From Cucumis sativus (lineage: Eukaryota > Streptophyta > Magnoliopsida > Cucurbitales > Cucurbitaceae): 64,000 bases of DNA. A model generated the notes under the pieces. It was not told the origin of the DNA, did no database searches, and was given only the letters and a program-made list of their open reading frames with translations. The stretch covers positions 186,001 through 250,000 of the forward strand of contig NC_026659.2 of the NCBI RefSeq assembly GCF_000004075.3. The letters are read 5' to 3'. Below, in pieces: positions 12,458-25,500 of this stretch; position 1 is the stretch's first letter, and each line of letters opens with the position of its first letter. The translations under genes were made by a program, and so were the position numbers.

Positions 12458-14317
12458 ATGGCCACTTTCCTTCTTCTCTCTTCTCCATCTTACAGGTTTT
12501 TTTTTCTTTTCATGGTTGTCTTTGTTTACCAGTTCATTTTTTTGATTATGCGAACTCTGACTTCTGAATTGAATTAGTGCAGTTTATCAGTTGTGTTTTT
12601 GCTTCTCTTCGTTTATTTGTCGAAATTGGGATGCTGTTAATTGTGTAGAATATCAATCCTTAGGAGTTTGGTTTACAGGGTAGCTACTGTCTGTTGCATT
12701 TGTTTTAAACTCAGTATATGTATCCACTTCTGTAAAATATATATGCTCTATGCAGTTTTAGGATGAGTGAAATCTGTTTTTTCCGTGCAGTCATTGCATT
12801 TGCAAAAGGGCATCAATCACATGCTCCTCAGTTTGCCTTCAGAAATGTAATATCAAGCTTTATGCGGTACCTGTTGGAGCTTTTTCTTGCCTCTCTGCAT
12901 CAACACCTTCTGCTTCAAGTAGAGCTGCTTTTGGGGCTGAAAGGAAGCACGTTTCTTCTGCGTTCACTCCAATTGGGTATCAAAGGTTGGGACCAAATTT
13001 TGTAAATTTCTTGATGTAAGTGTCAAGAATTGTCCGTCTATTATATCCAGATGAAAAATTGAACCACGGTTGTTTACTCTTTACTAGGTCTGATCACATG
13101 CACTACCGTACTGATTGTAACACGGTGGCTGAATTTGAAGTTCAGTTGGAAGAATTACTCAATGAAGTCAGAACGTTGACCATGAGCGGGAGGAAGAGTG
13201 ATGCTGTAGAGCTACTTCAAGCTAATTATGAAGCTGTAAAAGAACAAATGGAATCAGGCGCCGTTGGCATTGAACAAGCTGCTGTTCTTGACATCGTGGC
13301 TTTGGGGTATTTAACTGTTGGAGACTTGAAGTTTGTTGCTTCTGTGTTGGATATAGTAACTTCTTTTTCCCTTATCATTCGTACAGTAATTGATTTGGAA
13401 ACTTTAGTGCTCCTCAATTTTGTGCAACAACGGTTGTACTTCCATGACTCGAGGATTTTATTTTTCTGTTTAGGTTATGATCTAGCCTTCATGTGGTAAA
13501 ATATTAATTCAATTACCTAGAAAATGGCATTAGTTATTTGGAGTTGCCCATGCTGGGTTGACTTTATGATAGCCGGAATGTAGACCAGGTCAGGAGTCAG
13601 GACCATGGACATTATTCGAGCATGTCAGGGCCTTATTCTTGCCTAAAGACAAGTGGAGATGGTCATCTAGCAATCTAGTCACATTTTTTAGGCGATTTTG
13701 GAGTAATAATGAAGTAGCTTAGAGCTTAAAAATTATACGAGCATGTCTGGGCCTTAGTCTTATGCTCCAAAAGTATCCCATGCTTATACAGCCAAAGTTT
13801 CAGTTGGTCGATCTTGTAGACTCACTTCGGTTTAAGTGAGATTCATTTCCTTCTTCTAATGGATTTTCCTTCATGCAGTTGAACAAGGTTGTTGACAGTC
13901 TGACAGACGGTGAACCCTTTCTGGATTCAGTGCTTCTGCATATGGGGAGCATGTACTCAACCTTAAAAAAGTTTGAGAAATCAATATCTGTGTACAAGAG
14001 AGCAATTGATATCATGGAGAAAAAATTTGGTACGGGAGCTATAATTTGTTTTTCTATTCCTCTCTAAACCGTCTTACAATAAAACCCTTGCAGGAGAAGA
14101 CAGTAGCTTTCTTATCACTCCAATTTTAGGGATGGCTAAAGTTCTTGGTACCATTGGAAGAGCTGGAAAGGCAGTAGAGTGCTACAATCGTGCAATTTCA
14201 CTTCTGGAATCAAGCAGAGGCTTTGAGAACGAGGATTTGGTTATACCTTTGATTAGTCTGGGCAATCTTATGCTCAAAGAAGGAAAAGGCAAGGATGCAG
14301 AAACATGTTTTGCAAGG

Positions 14318-14383
<66 letters not shown>

Positions 14384-15759
14384 CTTGCTTTGGACTATTC
14401 ACTTACTTTCATGGCCCCATTTAGGATTGTGAACATATATGAAAAGTTATATGGAGAGAAAAATGGAAAAGTCGGAATGGCTATGTATTCTCTGGCTAAT
14501 GCAAAATGTGCAAGAGGTAACTTTGGTCGCTTGTGTCATCTTTTTTATTTTTATTCACTAGCTAAAATTTTCATTTGCAAAATACTTTTCCACTCGTTCA
14601 TAGGGGAAGCAGACGAAGCTGTTACCTTATGTAGAAGAGCTTTGGAGATTATCAAGGATTCAAATGATATTGCTTTAGATGACAGCACCATTGAGAAGAT
14701 GAGGATTGATTTGGCAGAACTATTGCATGTTCTAGGAAGGTATTGTCATACACACACTTATGTTGGGATTTGTTTTTTAAAAAAATACTGTTGGTGTTTG
14801 AAGCTTGTCACTATTGATAGAGCCCAAGTTACTGGAATATATTGAAATATATCAAATAGAAAAACTATAAAAACTCCCAAGTAATGAAGGTACTTGACCC
14901 TCCTTAAACCAATTGCCTGCCTTCCTCTTATCCCACTCATATATTAATTCCTAGGTTAATAATTAACACGCTTTTATTATTCCAATGATGTTCCTAGCCT
15001 CCCAAGAGCATTCCCGAGCTCTTTCTTTTACCACCAGTATTCATGAGTTCCTAAAATTTGGTTTAATACAGAGCGAATGAAGGCAGAGAACTTCTAGAAG
15101 AGTGTTTGTTGATCAATGAAAGGTTGAAAGGAAAAGAGCATCCCAGTTCAGTGAAGCACCTTGTAAACCTTGCCGCTTCTTATTCACGGTCAAAGAATTA
15201 TGTGGAGGCTGAGCGTTTGTTGCGAATTGGATTGGATATTATGATAAAGGCAGTGGGATCTGATGATCAATCAATTACAGTCCCAATGTTGAATCTTGCT
15301 GTCACTCTTTACAATCTAAAACAGGACAATGATGCTGAGCAACTTGCGCTTGAAGTCTTGCGAATAAGGGAAAATGCTTTTGGAAAAGATTCACTTCCTG
15401 TTGGTGAGAATTGATGCTTGCTTATATTTGTACTCAATAGATAATGACGTGTATATCACTTGTTCTGTCACTTCACATGAGCTCCTCGTTCTGCTGAACT
15501 GGACGCAGGTGAAGCTCTAGATTGTTTGGTTTCGATTCAGAGCAGGCTAGGGAAGGATGAAAGTGAGCTACTGAAGCTGCTGAAGAGAATTCTTACAATC
15601 CAGGAGAAAGAGTTCGGGGAAGATGGTAAAGAGGTCATCGACACCCTCAAGAAAATAGTCTTCTGCATGGACAAACTGGGAATGAAAGATGAGAAATTTC
15701 TACTTCAAAAACGACTATCCATGCTGCGGATGAAATTCAAGAACCAGATGCGATACTAA
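12458..15759 (+). CDS. kinesin-light-chain-like TPR protein, probably plastid-targeted
   Basis: Nine exons splice in phase to 571 residues: 12458-12495, 12791-13015, 13088-13355, 13879-14029, 14094-14316, 14425-14516, 14604-14739, 15072-15403, 15509-15759. The first ~85 residues are rich in Ser, Ala and basic residues and nearly free of acidic ones until a late Glu, as in a chloroplast transit peptide. The remainder is a series of TPR helices of the kinesin-light-chain type, e.g. LLHMGSMYSTLKKFEKSISV, MAKVLGTIGRAGKAVECYNR, LVNLAASYSRSKNYVEAERL and LNLAVTLYNLKQDNDAEQLA. Such repeats are protein-interaction scaffolds and no enzymatic motif is seen. It resembles an Arabidopsis protein annotated as kinesin-light-chain-related TPR (At5g53080, from memory). 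Two of the introns remain open and in frame if retained (see findings). The specific partner and process are unknown. Confidence 0.88.
14321..14381 (+). repeat. compound (TC)n(TCTA)n microsatellite inside a TPR-gene intron
   Basis: About 35 bases of TC repeats run straight into TCTA repeats, beginning four bases after the splice donor at 14317 and filling over half of the 108-nt intron. Confidence 0.95.
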
Positions 15760-16559
15760 AGGTATTTATCATTCATCTTTCTTAATCTTGTGATCTATAT
15801 TTTCCTTTTCTCGAGATAATGATAAAGCTTCTGGATTAATTGTTTAGATAGATTTATATAATGTTCCTGAACTTTAAAAGAGGTCTAAATACACGTCTCC
15901 ATCTCTAAATGATGATTCTATGTGATAAATATATTTGATACCTTGCTTAAAATAACAATTGAATGTTGTCAGTGCATGACAACGTTATATTTTTTGAAAA
16001 TTATATTTTTCTTTAATTTCTTAAAGTAATATTTTTCTCTTATTTTGCCTCCCCCTCCCCCTGCGGCCATCGTGGCTGCTGCCCCATCTCTCTCTCTCTC
16101 TCTTTTCCTTTCTTCTCTTTCTCATCATTTCTCTCCTTCCCCACAAATAACAAAAAGGAAATGTGACGAACCAACGTTTTAGAACCTATAACTGGAGTCA
16201 ATTCATTACATCATACATGACATTTCCAATATAAAACCTCCACTTATACTTTGCATGGCAAGGTATGTCTTATCCGTAAAATGTTTTGGTAGAACATTGT
16301 GCATAAAAGTATTTGTTTAGCTTGATGGACCAGTAGCTTTATTATTGCTTGTTCATTGACTTGTTGAAATATAGTTATGTGTACAGGCTATGGTGCCACA
16401 CAAAATAGGTTCAACTCAATCTAGATGAGGTAGGCCCGCTAGAGGCTAGCCAGTACTAGGGTCACTGGAACAACCACTCGAGCCAAGGGTTCCCACCAGT
16501 GGTCCAACCACCATTGAATCTACTCGGTAACCTGATTGAATTTCCCTCTTCAACTTTTA

Positions 16560-17110
16560 CTGCCGTCGTGATGGAGAGAATGCAATCATAGTTAAATAAA
16601 AGTCAACAAAACATGTGAGAGGAAGCGACAGTCCTGAGATTTCAGAAAGTACAACTTAAAGTATTGACGACGAGTCACTAATTGTCGTTGATAGAACTCT
16701 CAACGTTATACGAAATGCCTTAAAAGAGTGTCAGATATTGCAGTGTTGATGGAATTGGACAATGCTTATATATGGTGGGAGTCTGTTGAGAAGTTGATCG
16801 ACACCAGCGAAGGCATCTTGACTTGGTCACAGTTCAAGGAAGCCTTCAACCTGCAGAGCTTAGTGTTACAAAGTTCTTCAACTTTAAATGGGTGAATTGA
16901 TTGGTCGATGAGTATGAAATAAAATTCAACAATTGCCACAAAAAGAGTCTGAAGGACCTTTTGGAACTATTTGTAAAGTTACTGATCAAAATTTCAATAT
17001 TTGGAAATTATAGGGATCAGATAAGAACTTCAAGATTTGACCAAAAGTGATATATTCATGAATTTATTACTCAAAGAAAAATATGAAAACTTCAAAGAGT
17101 AGTGAAGAAG
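16560..17110 (+). pseudogene. degenerate Ty3/gypsy gag fragment
   Basis: The frame at about 16728-16890 reads through AVLMELDNAYIWWESVEKL and then LTWSQFKEAFN, matching the retrotransposon gag pattern in which a small residue and WW are followed 15-25 residues later by TW..FK..F. The frame then meets stop codons (first near 16891) and the rest is recognisable only in pieces. I see no protease, reverse transcriptase or LTRs nearby. It is an old, inactive relic whose limits are approximate. Confidence 0.6.
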
Positions 17111-18096
17111 AATATAGCTTTGTTTGGTTGCCCAAGAATCTTAAGGTGACACAACGCTCCATATTCAACGCCTACCAAAGATTTCCACTCTTATAAATAT
17201 ATAATTTTGTCACATCAATCATACTTTATTAATCCTTCAATTTCAAATATTATATTTCTCATATTAAGAAAAGTTAGTGTTATGTTACCAAATTCTTATT
17301 TCTTTCGACTCTTTTAAACTTACCAACTTTCTGCCAAATACACTCGAAACTCAAAAGATAAATACCGTAACAAGAAATTCATTGACCAATTAAATTGTAA
17401 AACTAAACATTTCCACAAACAAAAAGATAACGATGCTATACAATAACTTGTCAATAAATTTCAACTATTTCTTTATTTGACAACTTTTAAAAATTTTAGT
17501 TTAAATTACTAAGTTTAGCATTATTATTATTTTTTTCTCTCTTCTTGTTTTTCTAATTTAAAAAAAAAAACCTCCTAAAATAACTTTTTGGATATAAGTA
17601 TTGTGAAAAATTGTTCAAGTTTTATTTTTACAATTTCATGATATTTGAAAATGACCAACATATACTCTTAACACTACTTCACGTTTTTATGATCATCACC
17701 GTCATAAATCACCACCACTTCTTACCATCATTGTTAGGACCACAAATGACCCGACCTTCTATGACTATCTATTGTTAACAAATTATTATAATACAGTCGT
17801 TCATCACTCGTTTGTATTATATGAAAATTTGAAACTATTAATTTATTGGAAAAAAAAAAGAAAAAGGAGGATTTTACTTTTAAACAATTTAAGAAGTGTT
17901 TTAAAAGGAAATACAATAATCTGTTTTCACAAGCAATCCAATTCCAAACTCAACCAAAATTTAAAAAAAAAACCTATATTTTCCTATAATGTTTAACTAA
18001 GTGGCGTTTGGGTTTCTTCCTCATTTGTTTGTTTATCATTTTTTTTTCATTAGAATTTGGTTTTGAAAAAGTATGCTTTTGAAAATTTGAATATAA

Positions 18097-18123
18097 CCAT
18101 TACAGTTGACATCGCTGTAATGG
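18097..18123. repeat. perfect 9-bp inverted repeat
   Basis: CCATTACAG and CTGTAATGG flank a 9-base loop, about 60 bases before the pyrimidine-rich leader of the downstream gene. It is palindromic enough to be a dimeric factor site, but function is unknown. Confidence 0.5.
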
Positions 18124-18200
18124 CATGTTAGTAGTTCTTCTATATTCTAATGTAATCCCTACGATTCCAACAATAAAACTCATTTTCCTCTCTGTTTCCC

Positions 18201-19264
18201 TTTCACGTCTCCGCCATTCTCTCCCTCTCAAACCCTTTTCTTCTTTTCCACGGTAATCTTCTCCCTCTTATGTCCTTTTTCTTCTTCATTTTCCATCTAA
18301 ACTTTCTATTTAGAATCTTTTGATCGCCTTTGCTCTGCCAAGTTTATTTACTTGCTCACTTCATCTTCTGGGTAGACTTTCGATTTTTAGGTTTAAATTT
18401 GCAACTGGGTGTTGCTCCTCATCTGGGAATACGTCTGAATTTTGCCATCTTTCTTTCTTTTTTTTTTTTTTTGAATTCTCTCTTCTTGTTATCTGGGGTT
18501 GTTTACAATCGAAGCAAATTATGTAGAATTCCCTCCGTGTTGTACTGATCGTTTCGAAATGGTACTGGATACCAATTTTCAGAACTATCTGTTTCTTGAT
18601 TGATATCCTTTTGCTGGGATTAATCATACCCATTTTTTTCTTCCAATTCTTATAAATATGCGGTTAAAGCTATAAAGCAAATCAGCTTCCTCAGCCTTAG
18701 CCCTTTTCGAGGTTCATGAAGTGAAAGACCGTATTTTGGACCATTGAGGTTTGATTTTTTAGCTCATTTCTTTCAAATATTCCAAACAATGCCAGGAATG
18801 AACTGAAATTGTTTTTTTTTCTCCACAACACACTCGTCCAATAAGTTAGCTGCTTATACGTGTGATCATATCGTATTCATCTGTTCATAAGGTTCTCTTT
18901 AGCTAGAATTTGCTTTCGGAACTATTACACTACGGACATGAGGAAAATGTTGTGCAAAAGGATGGTCTTAAATTTTTGAAAGGGGTAAAAAGAATCAGTT
19001 CAGAACCATTTAGAGTTTTCCCATCTTTTTGTTCAAGTGCTTGCTATGGAGCTCTGGATGTGGACATTTCATTACATGAGCTAGAAAGCCTAGTTTTGGC
19101 TATCTGTCTGAACCAAGCTTTGGTATTGATTTCTAAATTAATACATGATTATTGCTTTTACTTTCTGTTTTTAGCTGATTATTGCTTTTGCTGGGGTATT
19201 GAATTTAATGTCTAACTACTAGTTGTCTTTCATCTGTAGACTAACAGTCGTGGATATTTGAGTA
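18201..19264 (+). other. 5' leader with probable UTR intron of the membrane-anchored protein gene
   Basis: A CT-rich leader ends at a plausible donor (CACG|GTAAT, 18253), and a plausible acceptor (CTGTAG) ends at 19239, leaving 25 bases before the start codon. An in-frame TGA at 19259-19261 shows that coding begins at 19265. An open frame at 18910-19215 inside this interval has no supporting start context or homology I recognise. There may be an additional noncoding exon there. Confidence 0.5.
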
Positions 19265-21157
19265 ATGGCTGCAGCAGAAGCAAATCCACGAAAGCATTTG
19301 GAAAACCACTTCACTGCCCAAGATGATGGTTACAGAGATTCAAAATTATCAACTCCATCGTTTTCCTTAAATTCAGAACGTAATGCTGCATCTGATCATA
19401 GAGCACATGGGTATAATTCTCCATCTAAACCTGCTCATATCCCAACATCTTATCAGTTGAAGTCAGATAAGCAACCCGATTTTCAGCATCAAAAGGGTTT
19501 TGCAGTAGGATGGGCAAAAACTTTGCATGCTGGAGTGGATAATTCAAGTGTCCGGATTGTAAGTAAAGCAACTGTATCTGTTGAAAGGCATCAAAACATA
19601 GAAGAACTTGAACATCGAGTTTGCAAGAGTTATGTTACCACTGAGGCTGTGAGCAACAATGAATCTGTAAACACGACTAAGAAAACAGACTGCATTGATG
19701 AGTTCCATTACATAGAAGATCATTTTGACAATCAGATCTCCGAGCAAGGAGATAAGGTTTCTCTTGATTTGGAGTCGCATTGGATTGGCATTGAGAAGAC
19801 TAAGCCATGGTGGCGTTCTGCTAGTAAAGATGAGTTGGCTTCCTTGGTTGCTAGGAAATCACTTGAAAACGTGCAAAATTGTGATCTTCCTCAACCACGA
19901 ACCAAACACCAGAGCAAAAATGAACTAACCTGTTTTGAGTGTTTTGATCAAGATTGCTTTCTCAATTCACCGTTTACTGAGATGCAATTATCTAGTTTGA
20001 ATGGATATAACCGGGACATACATCCTTCAGGTGGCATGGGTGTCGGTAGTATAGGTCACTCGCTGCGTCATCAAGATCATTTCAGGTATTGTTCGAGTAC
20101 AAATTCTGCATATTTAAACTGTCTATTTAATGGCATGATTTTAAGAATAAGTAATCAATCTGTTTTACCATTGGAAAGCTTTCCACCGTCCTTTTTAGCC
20201 TTCTATTTCTTTGAAAATGGAATCTAAGATTTTGAAGTTTAGATGGAATGAATTGGTGGTTGGATAACGTGGTGTTGATTATTATTTGGATATGAACTGT
20301 GTGAAAGAAAGAACAGTAAAAATCATGTGTCAAACGATGCAATCTTGTGTTGGTATGCTAGGGTATCCAGGACTGCAAAGCCAAGAGAGACTAACAATTG
20401 AGATTTCAAAAATCCATATAGAGTAACATATAGGAAATCAAAACCATGAAATACTCTGCCTGCGAGTATTCTAAACAATTAATTATATGAAACATGCTCT
20501 CTTAAGCTGTAGGGTCAATATGCATCTTTCTCCTTGTAGTATCTCCATTATCCTTTTTCTCTTTACGAATGTGGTTGCTCTTCTATTCTCCTATTTCCTC
20601 TTCTCCTTGTTCATCAGTTGTGTTTGAAAAGTTTGGTTGATTATCAAGCAATAAAAAAATAACTATCTGTATTCTGTAATAACAGCATTAGCAGAACTGA
20701 TAATGAAGAAAACAACTCGAGTATTATTTCAAATCTGAATTCTAGCAAAGCACAATTGTTGGAAGCACTATGCCATTCACAAACTCGAGCAAGGGAGGCT
20801 GAGAAAGCGGCACAAGAAGCAGATACAGAGAAGAAGCACATTGTCTCACTCTTTCTCAGACAAGCCACCCAACTTTTTGCTTATAAGCAGTGGTTCCAGT
20901 TACTGCAATTACAGAACATTTGCCTTCAACTTAGGAACAAAGATCAACCAATCACTGGTCTGTTCTCAGATGCCTTGCCTTGGGACCCATGTAAAGGCAA
21001 TCAGTTCAATAAACCTAGAAACAGAAGGAAGAAAAGGGACCGAGACCATCGTAAATTTACAATGTATGACATTGCTTTCGCCGTGGGATTGAGTCTTGCT
21101 GGTGCCAGTTTGCTCCTCGGATGGACTACAGGTTGGTTGGTTCCTCCTATGTTTTGA
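19265..21157 (+). CDS. plant-specific uncharacterised protein with C-terminal membrane anchor
   Basis: Two coding exons, 19265-20085 and about 20686-21157, give roughly 430 residues; three nearby in-frame acceptors (20685, 20691, 20695) make the junction uncertain by up to three codons. The first ~170 residues are polar and probably disordered. A compact motif, KPWWRSASKDELASLVARKS followed by an NCDLP segment, lies near residues 180-210. Exon 2 begins with an Ala/Glu-rich helix likely to form a coiled coil, then a basic patch (NRRKKRDRDHRK), and ends in one hydrophobic segment (IAFAVGLSLAGASLLLGW) followed by about ten residues. This is a tail-anchor topology, so the bulk is probably cytosolic on the ER or another membrane. 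I do not recognise a named family and assign no function. Confidence 0.8.
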
Positions 21158-22525
21158 GTTGGTGAACATCTCAAACTAGCAGGTTCTCTGTGGTTCACTT
21201 TGGTATTCCCTGGTCAAGGCAAGGATAATATCATCTTTTCACTTCTCAAAATCAAACTTTTGTAAATATGTAGAGCCTTTGTATGTGTTCATACTTCACC
21301 AACACTTGGTAAAACTCTAATTTGTATACAAAATACATGTAAAAGTTATGTTACAAAATGGTGTTTAGGCAGGTTTTGCATCTGAGTTATTTGTCTCCTT
21401 CAAACCTCTCTTTTGTGTCTGAAAAGTTGAATATGTCCCATCTTGTTCAATGGATAGAATTTGTGCAGCTTCTAATCAGGAGGCAGTAATAAACTTATTT
21501 CAGCTGTTTAGTCTTCTTTCTAACCGCTTTGCTTTTATCCATTTGACATCCACTAAGTGAGAGATATCTTTCCTACCTTGTTTGTATAAAGTTCATGAAG
21601 TTTCTTGATTTCTTCAATGTTGTATCTTAAATATACTCCTAAAAAAGTAAAATATGAAACATTAAAATCAAAACCAATGTATCCATCCGAGAGTGATTGG
21701 AAGTTCTAATGAAGTTTACAGAAACACACGTTGCACTTAACTTTAGTTCATACAATAATGCAAGTTAACTCGAATTTAAATTTATTTAATGAAACGGGAG
21801 TTGACCTTTAATGTTAAGTAAATAAGTTCTGCTCTCCAAATATCTTGTGTGAAATATATATACACACTTGGTGGAATATGAACTTTTTTATGCACTTTTT
21901 CCTTTTTTATGGCTTATTTCACCCAAATTTTAAAAATATATTCACATATTGTGTTTTTTCATGAAAATAATAACTATTATTATCATTTAGTCAATTTTGA
22001 TAAAAATTAACCAATTTAAGATTTATTAAAAGTAAATAAACTTAATTGAACATTTAAAAATACATCACTATCCATCAAAACCTGGATTTCATATTCACAT
22101 CTTTTAATTTATACAAAATAAGCTACAGAACAAGTTACACAAACTTAAAAAATAGGGACCAAAATATTATTTCAACCAAACAATGATAAAAAGTTCTAGT
22201 AGATAGAAAAAGAAAATTAAAACTAAAAAAAACTATAAAATTTGATTGACTTTTTATATTTTGGAGATAGTTTTAATTTTTTTTTTCTATATTTGAAAAA
22301 AAAATGTTATAGTAATAATAATAAAATAATGATTGGAAAGAAAGGTGTGGCAATGTTTTTGTTTGATTAGCGAACATGCTGTTCAATATACGTCTGCCGC
22401 GTGGTGGCGCCAACCACTCAATACCCCTTTCGCTGTTTATCAAAACCCAATTCCCAAAATCCCAAAATCCCCAATTCACCATTACCCATTAAAATCTTCT
22501 TCTTCTTCTTCTTCAGCTTCAAACC
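21158..22525. other. intergenic: 3' UTR and hydrolase promoter
   Basis: AT-rich spacer with no supported gene. The last 200 bases are CT-rich leader sequence (a TTC run at about 22497-22515) directly before the hydrolase start codon. Confidence 0.5.
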
Positions 22526-25500
22526 ATGCCCTTCATCGAGGTAAACACCAGCTCCACCGCTGCAGAGGACGTCAAAATCAACTCTGCAATCAAAATTTTC
22601 TACAGAACTTACGGACGTGGCTCCACCAAGGTCCTTCTTATCATAGGTCTCTTCAACATTTTCTATTTTCTGTGTTTTCCCATTTCACTTTACCTTTTTT
22701 GGTATTCGATTCTGATGGTTCTGATATGGACGACTTGATGATGGGTAGGATTGGCCGGAACCCACGATTCATGGGGCCCCCAAATCAAAGGGCTCACAGG
22801 GACCGATGTTCCCAATGACGACGGTGATCGGAATGCTGCCCATGTCGGCGAAGAACCCACCTTCGAGGATGGTGGTGGGATTGAGGTTTGTGCATTTGAT
22901 AATCGGGGAATGGGTAGGAGCTCTGTCCCCACCAAAAAATCTGAATATACGTGAGTTCCACCCACATTCGTTTGTTTGTGAATCACTTTTCTTTATATCT
23001 CTTATAAATTTATTGCAATTTTGGGGATTCAGTTCAAAATTCTTCTTTGTTGGGTTTCATTTTTATTTTTGTTTCATGGTCCAGAAGAAGCGATTAGACA
23101 AAGAACACTTGCAATTAGTTTGTAATCAGTTTTTCTTATCTTGGTTGTGCAGAACAAAGATAATGGCCAAGGATGCCATTGCCTTATTGGATCATTTGGG
23201 GTGGGAAAAGGCCCATATTTTTGGTCATTCCATGGGTGAGTGAGTTCTTAACTCTGCTAAAGGACTTCTGAACGAGAAATAGTAAAAGCAGTACCTTCTT
23301 GTTGTTATCAGTTCTTTATTCTCACATGGCATCTGGTTATCAATATAGGAGGTATGATAGCTTGCAAATTAGGAGCTATGGCGCCTGAAAGAGTCAAGTC
23401 GCTGGCCATGCTCAATGTAACCGGTGGAGGTTTTCAATGTTGCCCCAAGGTATCTGAATAAAATATTTAGTGCTTGTATTTTTTCATATTAAAAAAAAAC
23501 GAAAATATTCAGTGCTGCCACTCTGAGCTGTTTATTTGCTATATAATCTTCAGGAAAATATCTTATTGCTGCTAGCATATTTTTCATTCGTTTTAGGGTC
23601 TATCTATTTTATGAAACATAAAAAAGATAATAAATTGCTACTAGTTCTAAGTTGGTGAAGATGAGGCTTAGAGCGTGAATTTAATATAAAAGGTCATTGA
23701 TTGAACTCGGTTGTGGTTGAGCTATTTCTTAAGGTCTAATGCTGATGCCTTTCTTCTCACTCTTTCTTGTAGCTCGATAGGCAAACGTTTGACATTGCAG
23801 TCAGATTCATGAAGGCGAAGACTCCTGAACAAAGGGCCAGTGTCGATTTAGATACCCACTATTCAAAGGTAAAGTTAATCTTGACGCTATCTTATGTTAT
23901 CTTCAATACCTTGTGAATTGAAACACGTACACTGAATGTTCTCATGAGAAATATTATTGTATCTTATTGTGCAGGAATATCTTGAGGAGTATGTTGGATT
24001 TGAAAAAAGAAGAACATTATTGTATCGGGTATGTATGATGGATGGATCCTTAACTGGCTTTTGTAGACTCAGATGGATTTTGGCTCTCCTATCTTTTCAT
24101 TAAACCACCCCATTACGTCTCCCTCTTTTCAAACCACCCTCTCCTCCCGAGACCTCCCAAAAAATGAAAATAGAAACACTAAGTTAATTATTTCTATGGC
24201 TTCAGAAGCTTACTAATGGTGCTGAAACTGGTTTGAAAGGTAGCTACACTACCATGTTGAGTTGTATTTTTTCTCTGTCAACCAGTTAATTCTACCATCA
24301 CTAGTTGCTTTGAATTCAAGTCTTTAAGATTGCTTGGAATTGTACAGCATCCCATCTCAAAGATAAACATACTTTTCAACTATTCAGAGCTATAACTACG
24401 TACATAGAAATACAATGCTTATATAACTGTTTCGAAGATTTTAGTCTTACTTGAAAGTAAACCATGATATTAAGTTATTGACTAACAAAGAGCCAAATGT
24501 TTCGAGCAATGGCCGCTGCTTATGGAAGCTAACCATGAAGGAAAAGGACTCAAACATCCCGAGCCCTCTCAAAACAAACTTCTTTTGAACTTCCTTATGA
24601 AAATAGCTTTAACAAAAAGTAATCAGTTACACCAAAAACTGGTGTCAGTTGTAATGAAACCTGTTTGAGAAAGGTCCACCTTCTTCTCTTATTTGGCATC
24701 GCATTGGTAGTTATGCTCTTGAGTCTCAACTTCTGAGTGTAAATAATCCCGTCCCATATAGCTAGCTAATAGTTTGTGAGATTTTTCAAAGTCATTAAAT
24801 GACATTTAAACTAGCATGTTTAAACGTATGTGGAGATGGGTCTCTGCCAAAATGGATGAGTTTCGTTGAAACCATGCGCTCATATTGAGAGACATCTTAG
24901 GCCTTGTATGGTAACTATTTGACTTTTGAGAAGTAAGCTCGTTTCCTCTCATTATTTTTTACAATGGTTTGTATCTTTTTTAAATATAATAGTTGATTGA
25001 AGTCTTAGCCAAATTCCAAAAACGTAACAAATTTCTAAAACTACTTTTTTAGTTTTCAGATTTTGACATAGAAAACATTGGTAAAAGTAAACAAAGCAAA
25101 AAATTTAGAGATGTAGGGGCGTTTGTAGATTTAATTTTCAAAAACTAAAAACCAGAAACCAAATGGTTACCTAACGGGACCCTAATGTTTGGAAAACTTG
25201 TCTAGAGTTGTCTATGACACCATCCATTTGTTGATTGTTCACTGTATCTCTATCAACTTTTTTCCTGTGGACAGAATTTTGGTTCCTTGGTCTTAGAATT
25301 TTAGTTTTTCCCAAAGTCCTTCACTAATTGGATTCGGGTGGATATTTTAACCTTTTATCTCGAAGAAGAGGGGTGGGATCCAACCATTGAGCAGTTAACT
25401 TTTTCTCTAGTTTATAGCATAACATTTGCACATAGATTAACAAATACAGATTTAGTGTCATATTCAACTTGAAACAATTATTTGCAGGAATATGTTGAAG

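Larger units (their letters stand above)
15760..18200. other. intergenic with retrotransposon relic
   Basis: Contains the TPR-gene 3' UTR, a (CT)n tract at 16087-16102, the Ty3-type gag relic described separately, and AT-rich spacer. An open frame at 17772-17996 is low complexity and is not called. Confidence 0.5.
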
